Origin: Longimicrobium sp.
Lineage (GTDB): Bacteria > Gemmatimonadota > Gemmatimonadetes > Longimicrobiales > Longimicrobiaceae
Assembly (NCBI GenBank): GCA_036389135.1
Contig: DASVQP010000063.1
Span: 1 to 64,000, forward strand
Direction: 5' to 3'
Length of the DNA stretch: 64,000 nucleotides
The position numbers and the translations under genes were made by a program. The notes beneath the pieces are model-generated. The model was not told the DNA's origin. It saw only the letters and a list, made by a program, of their open reading frames with translations, and searched no databases. Shown here one piece after another: positions 16,133-25,077 of this stretch (position 1 is its first letter; each line of letters starts with the position of its first letter).

Positions 16133-17503
16133 ATGACCCTGCACCGCCCGATCCTCGCCCTGGCCCTGCTGGCCGCCGTGCCCGCCGCGGCCCAGGATGC
16201 ATCCCGCTACCGCGCCCCCGCCGACTCGCTGATCCGCGCCGCCACGCGCGACAGCGCCGCCTGGAACCGCATCGCCGAGCTGGTGGACACATTCGGCCCG
16301 CGCTTCAGCGGCACGCCGGAGCTGGAGCGCGCCATCGACTGGGTGGTGGAGCAGATGAAGCGCGACGGGCTGGAGAACGTGCACACCGAGCCGGTGATGG
16401 TGCCGCGATGGTTGCGCGGCCAGGAATCGGCCACCCTGCTGAGCCCCCGCAACACCGAGCTGCACATGCTGGGGCTGGGCGGCAGCGTGGGTACGCCGGG
16501 GATCGAGGCCGAGGTGCTGGTGGTGGGGAGCTTCGACGAGCTCACCCGCCGCGCGGCCGAGGCGCGGGGGAAGATCGTGCTCTTCGACGTCCCCTTCACC
16601 GAGTACCGCGAGACGGTGCAGTACCGCGCACGCGGCGCGGTGGAGGCGGCGCGGGTGGGCGCGGTGGCGGCGCTGATCCGCTCCGTGGGGCCCTTTGGGA
16701 TGCAGACGCCGCACACCGGCAGCATGCGCTACAACGACAGCATCCCAAAGATCCCTGGCGCGGCGCTCTCCATCGAAGACGCCATGATGCTGCGCCGCAT
16801 GCAGGCACGCGGGCAGCGTCCGCGCGTTCGGCTGCGCATGGGCGCGCAGATGCTGCCGGACGTGCAGTCGCGCAACGTGGTCGCGGAGATCCGTGGACGC
16901 GAGCGGCCGGCGGAGGTGGTGGTGATCGGCGGGCACATCGACTCGTGGGACATCACCCCGGGCGCGATGGACGACGCGGGCGGGTGCGTGGCGGCGTGGG
17001 AGGCGGTGCGGCTGATGAAGGTGCTCGGCCTGCGCCCGCGCCGCACGGTGCGCGTGGTGCTGTGGACCAACGAGGAGAACGGCATCCGCGGCGGCAACGC
17101 GTACCGCGACGCCCACCGCGCCGAGCTCCCCAACCACGTCCTCGCCATCGAGTCCGACGCGGGAGTCTTTGCGCCGAAGGGCTTCAGCATCACCGCCACG
17201 GACGCGGCGTTCGAGGCGGTGCGGTCGATCGGCCGCCTTCTGGCCCCCATCGGCGCGGACAGCGTGGGGCGCGGCGGCGGCGGGGCGGACATCGGCCCCA
17301 TCATGGCGCTGGGCGTGCCGGGGATGGGGCTGGAGGTGGATGGCACCCGCTACTTCTGGTACCACCACACCGCCGCCGACACCCCGGACAAGCTGGATCC
17401 CCGCGACGTCGCCCGCTCCGTCGCCGCGATGGCCGTCATGGCCTACGTCGCCGCCGAGATGCCCGAGCGCATCCCGTTCGGCACGGCGCCGGCCGGCCGG
17501 TGA
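16133..17503 (+). CDS. secreted M28 family metallopeptidase
   Basis: This 456-residue protein starts at MTLHRPILALALLAAVPAAAQ, a clear signal peptide. A protease-associated insert (about 100-240) interrupts the fold. The di-zinc ligands are visible in order: VVIGGHIDSWD (His ~268), GAMDDAGG (Asp), WTNEENG (Glu), AIESDAGVF (Asp) and YHHTAADT (His). This matches the carboxypeptidase Q / aminopeptidase branch of M28, acting on peptides in the periplasm or outside. It follows a nested repeat and is not obviously in an operon. No strong ribosome-binding site precedes this start; an ATG at 16064 is an alternative. Confidence 0.9.
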   Translation: MTLHRPILALALLAAVPAAAQDASRYRAPADSLIRAATRDSAAWNRIAELVDTFGPRFSGTPELERAIDWVVEQMKRDGLENVHTEPVMVPRWLRGQESATLLSPRNTELHMLGLGGSVGTPGIEAEVLVVGSFDELTRRAAEARGKIVLFDVPFTEYRETVQYRARGAVEAARVGAVAALIRSVGPFGMQTPHTGSMRYNDSIPKIPGAALSIEDAMMLRRMQARGQRPRVRLRMGAQMLPDVQSRNVVAEIRGRERPAEVVVIGGHIDSWDITPGAMDDAGGCVAAWEAVRLMKVLGLRPRRTVRVVLWTNEENGIRGGNAYRDAHRAELPNHVLAIESDAGVFAPKGFSITATDAAFEAVRSIGRLLAPIGADSVGRGGGGADIGPIMALGVPGMGLEVDGTRYFWYHHTAADTPDKLDPRDVARSVAAMAVMAYVAAEMPERIPFGTAPAGR

Positions 17504-17702
17504 GCGTTCAGGCGGGTCGACACCGCGGCGTGAGAAGGCGGCCACCGGGGCCAAAGACGTAAATCTGTCGATCCGCCCCGCCGCTCTTTATGTTTCCCCC
17601 GCTGCACCTCAGTTCGCGACTGCCCGCCCCGCCAGGCGGGTGGGCAGGCGGCCGATCCCCGATCCACACACCCCGCACAACCTGAACGGAGAAGCCCCAC
17701 GG

Positions 17703-18353
17703 ATGCGTTCGACCATCTCGCTCACCTGCCTCACGCTGCTGCTCGCCACGAGCGGCGCGGCGGCGGCCCAGAGCCGTTCGCCGTTCGAGACGATGATCGG
17801 TTTCGAGCTGATCACGATTGGCATCGAGACCGCTGCCGCCGACAGCGCGGGTGTCGGCAGCCGGGCCTGGGGATTCCAGATGCCGGCCAGCGTGACCGCC
17901 TTCCGTGTGCTGACGCTGAACGCTGACGGAGGCCTCCTCTTCCTGAGCGACGAGCAGGCGTTCACGCAGGAAACCAACGTGGGCGAGAGGACGTCCGGCG
18001 TGTCCGCGGGGACGCTGGCGCTCTCGGCGGGGCTGCGGACGCCCACGCTCTCGCTGGGCGGCGAGCAGCCGCTCTTCGTCTCGGCGGGCGTGAACGCCGG
18101 GCGCAACTTCGTCAACGTGGAGCGCTCGATCGCCCAGTGCGTGGACTGCCACTCTGAGGACGTGAGAGTGCGCGCCGGCAACTACTGGGAAGGCGTGCTG
18201 CACGTGGCCCCCAGGAGCGGAACCATCAGCGCGCGCTATCGCAAGTACAGCGGCGACTCGAACTTCCGCGACGCGCTGATGATCGGATACTCCACCCCGC
18301 TCCGCCGGCTCACGCGGACGCCTGAAACGCCGCCCACGGAGCCGTCGCCATGA
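17703..18353 (+). CDS. secreted protein of unknown function, probable small beta-barrel
   Basis: This 216-residue protein has the signal peptide MRSTISLTCLTLLLATSGAAA. The mature part has many short alternating strands (ITIGIETAAADSAG, VLHVAPRSGTISARYRKYSG, LMIGYSTPLRRL), the style of small outer-membrane barrels, and one CVDCHSE pair. Its stop overlaps the glycosyl hydrolase start in ATGA, so the two are translationally coupled. No family is recognised. The 200-base gap before it holds a GCCCGCCAGGCGGGTGGGC-like palindrome that may end the M28 transcript. Confidence 0.65.
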   Translation: MRSTISLTCLTLLLATSGAAAAQSRSPFETMIGFELITIGIETAAADSAGVGSRAWGFQMPASVTAFRVLTLNADGGLLFLSDEQAFTQETNVGERTSGVSAGTLALSAGLRTPTLSLGGEQPLFVSAGVNAGRNFVNVERSIAQCVDCHSEDVRVRAGNYWEGVLHVAPRSGTISARYRKYSGDSNFRDALMIGYSTPLRRLTRTPETPPTEPSP

Positions 18354-19504
18354 CGCGGTGCACGCCGTCGGTTCTGCGGTCGATCGTCTTCGCAGCGCTG
18401 CTGGCGCTCCCCGCCGCCGCGCAGGCGCAGGGAGTGTGGCCGCGCGAGCGGGCGGCGGCGTGGCAACGTGAAGCGGGATGGCTGGTGGGGAGCAACTACG
18501 CCCCCAGCACCGCCATCAACCAGCTGGAGATGTGGCAGGCGGAAACGTTCGACCCGCGGACCATCGACCGGGAGCTGGGGTGGGCGCAGTCCATCGGGCT
18601 GAACACGATGCGCGTCTTCCTCCACGACCTGGCGTACAAGCAGGATCCCCGTGGTTTTCTCGACCGCGTGGACCAGTACCTCGCCATCGCGGACCGCCAC
18701 GGCATCCGCACGATGCTGGTGATCTTTGACGGGGTGTGGGACCCGTTCCCGCGCCCCGGCAGGCAGCGCGCGCCCAAGCCGCACCTCCACAACTCGGGAT
18801 GGGTGCAGAGCCCCGGGCTGGACATCCTGACCGACACCGCCCGCCACGACGAGATGGAGGGCTACGTGAAGGCCGTGGTGGGCCGCTTCGCCAACGACCG
18901 CCGCGTGGTGGCGTGGGACCTCTTCAACGAGCCGGACAACACCAATCCGTCGTCGTACTACGTCTACGAGCCGGAGAACAAGGCGGAGCTCTCGCTCGCG
19001 CTGCTGCGCAAGACCTTTCGCTGGGCGCGCGCCATGAACCCGTCGCAGCCGCTGACCGTGGGCCCATGGCGGGGCGACTGGCGCGACCCGGCGAAGCTGT
19101 CGCCGCTGACCGGGTTCATGCTCGCCAACTCGGACGTGATCACCTTCCACAGCTACGACCCGCCCGCGACGCTCCGCCCCCTGGTGGACGCGCTGGAGCG
19201 GTACGGGCGCCCCATCCTGTGCACCGAGTACATGGCGCGTCCGCGGGGGAGCACCTTTGCGGCGATCCTCCCCATCCTGAAGGAGGAAGGGGTGGGCGCG
19301 TACAACTGGGGAATGGTGCAGGGGAAGAGCCAGACCATCTACCCGTGGGATACCTGGGACCGGCACTACACCGCCGAGCCCGACGTCTGGTTCCACGACA
19401 TCTTTCGCACGGACGGCAGGCCGTACGACCCCCGCGAGGTGGAGCTGATCCGCCGCCTCACCGGCCGCCGCCCCGCGCCCCGGGCGACCTCCGGCACGCA
19501 CTGA
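18350..19504 (+). CDS. secreted cellulase-family (GH5-like) glycosyl hydrolase
   Basis: This 384-residue protein has a signal peptide ending AAQAQG, followed by a TIM-barrel glycoside hydrolase of clan GH-A. The acid/base Glu is in AWDLFNEPDN (Glu194) and the probable nucleophile in ILCTEYMARP (Glu293), with other barrel landmarks GLNTMRVFLHDL, VITFHSYDPP and NWGMVQGKSQT. It should cleave or rearrange a beta-linked glycan; the substrate is not readable. It is coupled (ATGA) to the small secreted protein before it and ends upstream of a hairpin terminator. Confidence 0.87.
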   Translation: MTRCTPSVLRSIVFAALLALPAAAQAQGVWPRERAAAWQREAGWLVGSNYAPSTAINQLEMWQAETFDPRTIDRELGWAQSIGLNTMRVFLHDLAYKQDPRGFLDRVDQYLAIADRHGIRTMLVIFDGVWDPFPRPGRQRAPKPHLHNSGWVQSPGLDILTDTARHDEMEGYVKAVVGRFANDRRVVAWDLFNEPDNTNPSSYYVYEPENKAELSLALLRKTFRWARAMNPSQPLTVGPWRGDWRDPAKLSPLTGFMLANSDVITFHSYDPPATLRPLVDALERYGRPILCTEYMARPRGSTFAAILPILKEEGVGAYNWGMVQGKSQTIYPWDTWDRHYTAEPDVWFHDIFRTDGRPYDPREVELIRRLTGRRPAPRATSGTH

Positions 19505-19568
19505 TCGCGGAACCGGCCGGGCGCGCCCCTCCGTCCGGCCCCCTGACGATAGCTGGGCCGGATCACGA

Positions 19569-19602
19569 GAAGCCACGGCGAGCACCGCGTCGCCGTGGCT
19601 TC
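19569..19602 (+). terminator. hairpin terminator after the glycosyl hydrolase
   Basis: GAAGCCACGGCGA and TCGCCGTGGCTTC form a perfect 13-base stem with an 8-base loop. Only a weak T-rich tail follows (GTTGCGTTCTC), so termination is likely but not textbook. Confidence 0.7.
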
Positions 19603-19694
19603 GTTGCGTTCTCCCGATGCCGCTTGCCTCCGCGCCGCGGCCCACCACAGATTCGCAGGCGAGCCCGCGCCAAACCGCCGCACCCCGGACCGCC

Positions 19695-20693
19695 ATGATG
19701 CAGCTCCTCCCCGCCCTCCTCTGGACCCTTGCCGCCGGCCCCGACACACTCGCGGTGGTGGACGTGTACGGGTTGCGCACCGTTCCCGAAGCGGCGGTGC
19801 GTGCGGCGGTCGGGCTGCGCCCCGGCGACCCGGTGCCGGAGTCGGGCGACCCGATCCGCGCGCGCGTGCTGGCGGTGCGCGGCGTGGCGGAGGTGGACGT
19901 CTCGCGCGTATGCTGCACGGACGACGGCGGCACCATGCTGTACGTGGGGATCCGTGAAGACGAGACCACGCCCATGGTCCGCCACCGCCCCACCCCCACC
20001 GGCGCCGCGCGGCTCCCGGCGGACATCGTGGCGGCGGGCGCGGCGTTCGACAGCGCCCTCATGAGCGCGGTGCGCCGCGGCGCGGCCGAGGAGGAGGACT
20101 CGCTCGGCTACGCGCTGGCGCGGGATTCCTCGCTCCGCGCCGTTCAGGAGCGGTTCATCGGCTTCGCCGCGCGCCGCCACGCCCTGCTCAACGAGGTTCT
20201 GCGCACCTCCGCGGATGCCGGGCACCGCGCCCTCGCCGCGCAGGTGATCGCGTACGGCGCGGACCGCAAGGCGATCGCCGCGGCGCTGCTCCACGCGGTC
20301 GACGACCCGGACGACGGGGTGAGGAACAACGCCGTGCGCGCCCTCGCCCTGCTCGCGGGGTGGGCGAGGCGGCACCCGGAGGCCGGCGTCGCCATCCCCT
20401 CCCACGCCTTCCTGCGGCTCCTGGATTCCGTACACTGGACCGACCGCAACAAGGGCGCGTTCGCGCTGATGACGCTCACCGCGTCTCGCGACCCGGCGCT
20501 CCTGGCCGAGCTGCGCGCGCGCTCCCTCCCCGCGCTGGTGGAGATGGCGCGCTGGAAGCACCCGGGGCACGCGCTCGCGCCCTTTCTGATCCTCTCCCGC
20601 ATCGCCGGGATGGACGACGCGGCCGCGTTCCGTGCGTGGCAGGCCGGGGAGCGCGAGCCGGTGATTGAGCGCGCGGCATCCGCCACGCGCTGA
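19695..20693 (+). CDS. secreted POTRA-like plus HEAT-repeat protein
   Basis: This 332-residue protein starts at MMQLLPALLWTLAAGPDTL, a short signal peptide. Residues ~20-95 read like a POTRA unit: VVDVYGLRTVPEAAVRAAVG, a GDPV turn, VRGVAEVDVSRVCC and LYVGIREDE, the pattern of beta-alpha-alpha-beta-beta in BamA/FtsQ-type domains. Residues ~150-320 are helical pairs of the HEAT type (HRALAAQVIAYGADRKAIAA, DDPDDGVRNNAVRALALLAG). The mix suggests a periplasmic scaffold. No enzyme motif is visible and no close family is recognised. Confidence 0.65.
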   Translation: MMQLLPALLWTLAAGPDTLAVVDVYGLRTVPEAAVRAAVGLRPGDPVPESGDPIRARVLAVRGVAEVDVSRVCCTDDGGTMLYVGIREDETTPMVRHRPTPTGAARLPADIVAAGAAFDSALMSAVRRGAAEEEDSLGYALARDSSLRAVQERFIGFAARRHALLNEVLRTSADAGHRALAAQVIAYGADRKAIAAALLHAVDDPDDGVRNNAVRALALLAGWARRHPEAGVAIPSHAFLRLLDSVHWTDRNKGAFALMTLTASRDPALLAELRARSLPALVEMARWKHPGHALAPFLILSRIAGMDDAAAFRAWQAGEREPVIERAASATR

Positions 20694-20797
20694 GCCCGGT
20701 GCCCGTCACGATCCGGGCGCACACGCATCTCGGCATGCAGCCGTTAACCCGTACGCGCACACGTATCTTCCAGTGTATCCTGATCCCGGACTGCCCC

Positions 20798-21118
20798 ATG
20801 GAAATCTCCAGCAACCCCCGGCGTGTCGTCGCCCGCCGCCGCCGTGGTGCGAGCCACAATCTTCGTAAAGCGACGTTCCAGGTGGATGGCCGTGTGTTGC
20901 AGGCGATTCGCTCCCTGGTGGAACAGGGGGAGGCGCCGAGCGCTCACGCGTTCGTGGAAGATGCGCTTCGGCTGAAGCTTCGCGAGGTCAGGCGAGCGAG
21001 GCTGTACGCGGCCTACGAGGAGGCGTCGCAGGATCCGGAGTTCCTCGCGGACATGGAAGCCCCGACGCGGGCCTTCGATGCCACCGCCGGCGATGGACCT
21101 GCCGACGACGCCGAGTAG
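20798..21118 (+). CDS. ribbon-helix-helix antitoxin of a MazEF-type pair
   Basis: This 106-residue protein starts at MEISSNPRRV. After a basic start it has RKATFQVDGRVLQAIRSLVE and SAHAFVEDALRLKLREVRR, the strand-helix-helix pattern of RHH antitoxins that precede mazF genes, followed by an acidic tail (SQDPEFLADMEAPTRAF) of the kind that binds the toxin. A mazF remnant starts 9 bases later but is broken, so this antitoxin is probably an orphan. Confidence 0.72.
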   Translation: MEISSNPRRVVARRRRGASHNLRKATFQVDGRVLQAIRSLVEQGEAPSAHAFVEDALRLKLREVRRARLYAAYEEASQDPEFLADMEAPTRAFDATAGDGPADDAE

Positions 21119-21127
21119 ACGGGCCAG

Positions 21128-21217
21128 ATGGCGTATCCTGGGAAGGTTCGGCAATGAGACGTCCTGCGCGCCGACTTGTCACCGGAAGCGAGCAGGGCGG
21201 CTCGAACCCCGCACGGT
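21128..21217 (+). pseudogene. decayed mazF toxin remnant
   Basis: Starting at ATG 21128 the frame reads MAYPGKVRQ then TGA (21155-21157) then DVLRADLSP; changing the TGA to GGA would give the MazF-like N-terminus KVRQGDVLRADLSP. The next bases in another frame read LVTGSEQGGSNPA, very like the MazF GSEQGG-RPA loop. A short deletion plus one nonsense change would explain this. The fragment then runs directly into a permease remnant. The call rests on short motifs, so it is moderate. Confidence 0.5.
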
Positions 21218-21218
21218 G

Positions 21219-21446
21219 CTCACCTCCGGGACGAAGCTCGCGCTGGTCGGCTCCGCGCCCGGGATGCTGGGCGCCTTCGGCTTCTCGCGCCTGGTGGGCG
21301 CCGCGTGGCCCAACATGGAGGCCAACAGCCCCGTCGTCATGGCTGCCGTCGCCCTCCTGCTGATGGCCGTCGCCCTTGTCGCCTGCTACCCCCCTGCCCG
21401 CCACGTCTCGCGCATCAGCCCGGCGGAGACGCTGAAATCGCAGTAG
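21219..21446 (+). pseudogene. C-terminal fragment of a MacB/FtsX-type ABC permease
   Basis: About 75 residues remain: LTSGTKLALVGSAPGMLGAF, a helix AAVALLLMAVALVACYPPAR and the ending VSRISPAETLKSQ. This is the usual C-terminus of MacB-like permeases (ACYxPARRAxRxxPxxAL). There is no start, ribosome site or ATPase partner, and the upstream end abuts the mazF remnant. It looks like debris from a deletion or recombination. Confidence 0.72.
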
Positions 21447-21475
21447 GCGGTCGCCTAACCAAATCACACAATGGA

Positions 21476-21508
21476 CGAAAGCGGCGGGCTCTGGAGCCGC
21501 CGCTTTCG
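21476..21508. terminator. bidirectional hairpin terminator
   Basis: CGAAAGCGGCGG and CCGCCGCTTTCG form a perfect 12-base stem with a 9-base loop, followed by TATTT on the plus strand. It sits between the permease remnant (plus) and the end of higA (minus). Confidence 0.8.
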
Positions 21509-21556
21509 TATTTACCTCGCCCAGGGTTGTGCGCGGAGAGGTGCCACCAGGTTGCT

Positions 21557-21937
21557 CTACGGCTGTATGGCGCCGCGCGATTCCTGGATGAGAATGTCCG
21601 CGCGTAGTCCCAGTCCCGCCGCAAGCTTGCGAATCATCGGAAGGGTAAGCGCTCGCTTGCGAGACAGGACCTCGGAAACGCGCCCCCGCGAGCCGATCAT
21701 CGGCTCCAGATCGCGCTGGCGCAGACCCTTCTGTTCCATGCGCACCCTGATTGCTTCGATGGGATCTGGCGCGGCAATGGCCCAGTGTCGTGCTTCATAG
21801 GCCTCGATCAAAGTCACGAGCACGTCCAGACGGTCACCCTCCGGGGTGCCCGGCTCAGCATCCATCAACGTGGCTACGAGCGCGAGCGTCGCATCGTAAT
21901 CTTCTTCCGTATGGATCGGGCGCACCATGATTTCCAT
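21557..21937 (-). CDS. higA: HigA-type HTH antitoxin
   Basis: This 126-residue protein starts at MEIMVRPIHTEEDYDATLA, a common HigA opening. Its C-terminal half is a Cro/CI-type helix-turn-helix: RVRMEQKGLRQRDLEPMIGS, RGRVSEVLSRKRALTLPMIR and KLAAGLGLRADILIQ. It overlaps the higB stop by one base (TGATG), so toxin and antitoxin are translationally coupled in the toxin-first order typical of higBA. It should bind HigB and repress the operon promoter. Confidence 0.92.
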   Translation of the reverse strand: MEIMVRPIHTEEDYDATLALVATLMDAEPGTPEGDRLDVLVTLIEAYEARHWAIAAPDPIEAIRVRMEQKGLRQRDLEPMIGSRGRVSEVLSRKRALTLPMIRKLAAGLGLRADILIQESRGAIQP

Positions 21938-22239
21938 CAGATCGTCTCCACGCCGATTGCGTCGTACTCCTCGTGCGTGCCCACGAATCGGACGTAGACA
22001 ACACGATAGGGATAGTTGATCCGCGCGACGAGCCGGAACTTGTTTCCCGAGATGTTGAACACGACCCTGCTCTCCTGAAGAATGCTGGCATCGCCATAGG
22101 TGGCTTTCACATCCGCCGGGCTCGCCCAGTCCGCGTCTTCGACGGTGCTGTACCACACCCGAAGCGGCGTCTCAGCCTGTGCCCCACGAGGATGTGTTTC
22201 CCAGAATTGCCATAGGGTTCGCTTGGCGATGATTCGCAT
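21937..22239 (-). CDS. higB: HigB-type mRNA interferase toxin
   Basis: This 100-residue protein matches the HigB_toxin family: MRIIAKRTLWQFWETHP at the start, a central WASPADVKATYGDASIL, then RVVFNISGNKFRLVARINY and VYVRFVGTHEEYDAIG. The family cleaves mRNA at the ribosome and is neutralised by HigA, here encoded immediately downstream. All motifs are intact and there is no frameshift, unlike the RES and MazF loci nearby. Confidence 0.93.
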   Translation of the reverse strand: MRIIAKRTLWQFWETHPRGAQAETPLRVWYSTVEDADWASPADVKATYGDASILQESRVVFNISGNKFRLVARINYPYRVVYVRFVGTHEEYDAIGVETI

Positions 22240-22448
22240 GATGGCAACCTACACTGCTCCCACCATGGGATCAAGCCTATTCAGCGAAGACCCCTGCCGT
22301 TCATTTGCGTTTGGTTAAGACGGAGGGTCGGCGAAACCCGCGCGGAGGAGGAGCCGTAGCGTCCTATGTCCGCATTCGCGGCACGCTCGCCGGGGATCGT
22401 CATGGCATGGCCGTGGCGGGTCTCCATCCCCCTTCTGGAGGTGCTTCC

Positions 22449-24938
22449 ATGCACCGGTTCATTCTCGCCACTCTCGCAATCTCGGCCGCCGGCGCTTCGT
22501 CGCTCCAGGCCCAAACTCCCGGACAGCCGCCCGCCGCGCAACGCCCCGCGCCGCAACCGCCCGCAGCCGGGCCCGGAGAGATCCGGGGGACGGTGGTGGA
22601 TGCGGGGAGCAGCGCGCCCGTCGCCCGTGCAAGCGTCGCGGTGCTGAGCACGCGCGACTCGGCGCTGATCGCGGGGGCCATCGCGCGGCCGGACGGGACG
22701 TTCCGCATCGAGGGGCTACGCCCGGGGACGTACTACCTGCGCGTGAGCATGATGGGGTTCACGGCGCAGACCACCGGCCAGCTCACCGTGGCCGAGGCAT
22801 CGCCGCGCGCGAACGTGGGGAACGTGCGGCTGGCCCGCTCCGCCGTGATGCTGGAGGGGCTGGAGGTGACGGCGCAGCGCCAGGCCGTCACCATCGCGCC
22901 CGACCGCAACACGTACCAGACCCGCGACGTCGCCCCCGCGGCCACCAATGCCAGCGAGGTGCTGGAGGCGGTCCCCTCGGTGCAGGTGGACGCGGACGGC
23001 AAGGTGAGCCTGCGCGGCAACGAGAACGTCGTGGTGCAGATCAACGGCCGCCCGTCGCCGATCCGCGGGTCGCAGCTCGCCGGCTACCTCAAGCAGCTCC
23101 CCGCCAACACGCTGGACCGCGTGGAGGTGGTTCCGAACCCGTCCGCCAAGTACGATCCGGAGGGGATGGCAGGCATCATCAACATCGTGCTGAAGCAGAA
23201 CGTGGACCTGGGGCTGAGCGGCGGGGCCACGCTGGGCGCATCCACCGCCGACCGCTACACGGCGGCGGGGAACGTGGGGTACCAGCGCGGCCCCGCAACC
23301 TTTTCGCTGAACTACGGCTTCACCAGCGATGATCGCGCGCTCATCGGGATCAACGACCGCACCCGGCTCGGCGCGCTGAAGGCTCCGCTCTCCTTCACCG
23401 AGCAGGACATCCGCGGCAGCAACGGGAACGGGGGGCACAACCTCAACGCCGCCGTCGACATCCGGCTGGGCGAGCGCGACCTGCTGTCCAACGCGCTGCA
23501 GCTCAACTCGCGCGGCTCCACCGAGGAATCGCGCAGCGCGTACACCGAGCTGGACGCCACCCGACTGCTGCTGAACGCGTATGACCGGGTGCGCGACTCG
23601 GACCAGGACGGGCGCATGCTGGACTACACCCTCGCCTTCAAGCGCACGCTGCAGCCGCAACGGCACGAGATCGCGGCCGAGGTGCGCATCAACCGGATGG
23701 AGGACGACGACCGCACCGCGCTCTGGCGCCAGACGACCGTCGGCGGCCTGCACCTGGACGGGGAGAACAACCGCACCGATTCGCGCGCGCAGCAGCTCAC
23801 CGCGCAGGTGGACTACACGCGCTCCCTGTCGCCGCAACTGAAGCTGGAGACCGGGTACAAGGGGAACACGCGCGCGCTGGACCGTGACTACACCGTCCTC
23901 AAGGACCCGCTCGGCACCGGCCAGTGGGTGCGCAGCGACCTGAGCAACGCGCTGGAGTTCGACGAGAGCGTGAACGCGGTGTACGGCGTCCTGAGCCGCG
24001 GCGGGCCCAAGACGGAGCTGCAGGCGGGGCTCCGCGCGGAGTACGCCAGCCGCGACTTCTCGCTGGGCGACACCGGCGAGCGCTTTCCGTACGACTACAC
24101 GAGCTTCTTCCCCAGCGGGCTCGTCAGCCACAAGCTGAGCGACCAGACGCAGGTGAAGCTGAGCTACTCGCGCCGCATCCGCCGGCCGGGGACGCAGGAG
24201 CTGAACCCGTTCCCCTCCTTCTTCGACCAGCAGAACGTCTTCCTGGGGAATCCGCGGCTGAACCCGGAGTACACGGACGCGCTGGAGCTGAGCCTCCAGC
24301 AGTCGATGAAGCTGGGCACGGTGCAGCTCTCGCCCTTTTACCGCCGCACCACGGACGTCATCCGCGTCATCATCAACACGGCGGACACGGTGGCGGGGCG
24401 CGAGGTCACATCGGTGAGCTTCAAGAACCTGGACACCGGCAGCTCGTGGGGTGCGGATCTGAACGGGACGATGCGGCTGGGACAGGCGTTCAACGGGCTG
24501 GCCGCCTTCAACGTCTTCCAGATGGTCACCGACGGCGGGGGCGAGTCGTCCATCTCGTCGAACGCGGTGACGTGGTCCGCGCGGTTCAACGGCACGCTGA
24601 ACGTAAGCCCGCGGACTTCGCTCAGCGCGTCGTACTTCTACCGCGCACCCATGGCCATCGAAGGCGGGCGCTTCGAAGCCTTTTCGAACGCCAACCTTTC
24701 CGTGCGGCAGAAGCTGTACGGCGAGAAGCTGAACGTGACGCTGCGCCTCTCCGATCCGTTCAACACGCAGCGTTTCCGCGTGCGCGCCGGCGACGACAAC
24801 GTCCTCCAGATCACCGAGCGGGCGCAGACTTCGCGCGCCCTGCACCTGACCGTGCAGTCCACGTTTGGCCGCCCGCCGCGCGTGCGGCAGCCCCGCCGCG
24901 AGGCCCAGCCGGAGTCGACTTCGCCCTTCCCCGGCTAG
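22449..24938 (+). CDS. TonB-dependent outer-membrane receptor, OMP_b-brl_3 type
   Basis: This 829-residue protein starts at MHRFILATLAISAAGASSLQA behind a perfect GGAGGTG ribosome site. After the signal peptide and a Pro/Gln-rich linker comes a carboxypeptidase-regulatory-like domain (GEIRGTVVDAGSSAPVARAS ... GTYYLRVSMMGF), then a plug with VLEAVPSVQVDADGKVSLRG and VEVVPNPSAKYDPEGMAG. The barrel belongs to the outer membrane protein beta-barrel 3 type. No substrate can be assigned, and no SusD partner is present. It is monocistronic and is followed by a strong hairpin. Confidence 0.9.
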   Translation: MHRFILATLAISAAGASSLQAQTPGQPPAAQRPAPQPPAAGPGEIRGTVVDAGSSAPVARASVAVLSTRDSALIAGAIARPDGTFRIEGLRPGTYYLRVSMMGFTAQTTGQLTVAEASPRANVGNVRLARSAVMLEGLEVTAQRQAVTIAPDRNTYQTRDVAPAATNASEVLEAVPSVQVDADGKVSLRGNENVVVQINGRPSPIRGSQLAGYLKQLPANTLDRVEVVPNPSAKYDPEGMAGIINIVLKQNVDLGLSGGATLGASTADRYTAAGNVGYQRGPATFSLNYGFTSDDRALIGINDRTRLGALKAPLSFTEQDIRGSNGNGGHNLNAAVDIRLGERDLLSNALQLNSRGSTEESRSAYTELDATRLLLNAYDRVRDSDQDGRMLDYTLAFKRTLQPQRHEIAAEVRINRMEDDDRTALWRQTTVGGLHLDGENNRTDSRAQQLTAQVDYTRSLSPQLKLETGYKGNTRALDRDYTVLKDPLGTGQWVRSDLSNALEFDESVNAVYGVLSRGGPKTELQAGLRAEYASRDFSLGDTGERFPYDYTSFFPSGLVSHKLSDQTQVKLSYSRRIRRPGTQELNPFPSFFDQQNVFLGNPRLNPEYTDALELSLQQSMKLGTVQLSPFYRRTTDVIRVIINTADTVAGREVTSVSFKNLDTGSSWGADLNGTMRLGQAFNGLAAFNVFQMVTDGGGESSISSNAVTWSARFNGTLNVSPRTSLSASYFYRAPMAIEGGRFEAFSNANLSVRQKLYGEKLNVTLRLSDPFNTQRFRVRAGDDNVLQITERAQTSRALHLTVQSTFGRPPRVRQPRREAQPESTSPFPG

Positions 24939-24961
24939 CTCGCGGTTTCGCGAACCAACAG

Positions 24962-24993
24962 GAGCGGCCCCGTGCTTCGGCGCGGGGCCGCTC
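24962..24993 (+). terminator. hairpin terminator after the outer-membrane receptor
   Basis: GAGCGGCCCCG pairs with CGGGGCCGCTC (11-base stem, 10-base loop), followed by TCTTCGT. It lies 24 bases past the receptor stop codon. Confidence 0.78.
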
Positions 24994-25077
24994 TCTTCGT
25001 GGGCCGCCGGAACTTGATCGCATCGCGCTCCCCGGCTACTCTGTCGCTCCTTCCCTGCGAGCCCATAGCGGAGGCGC

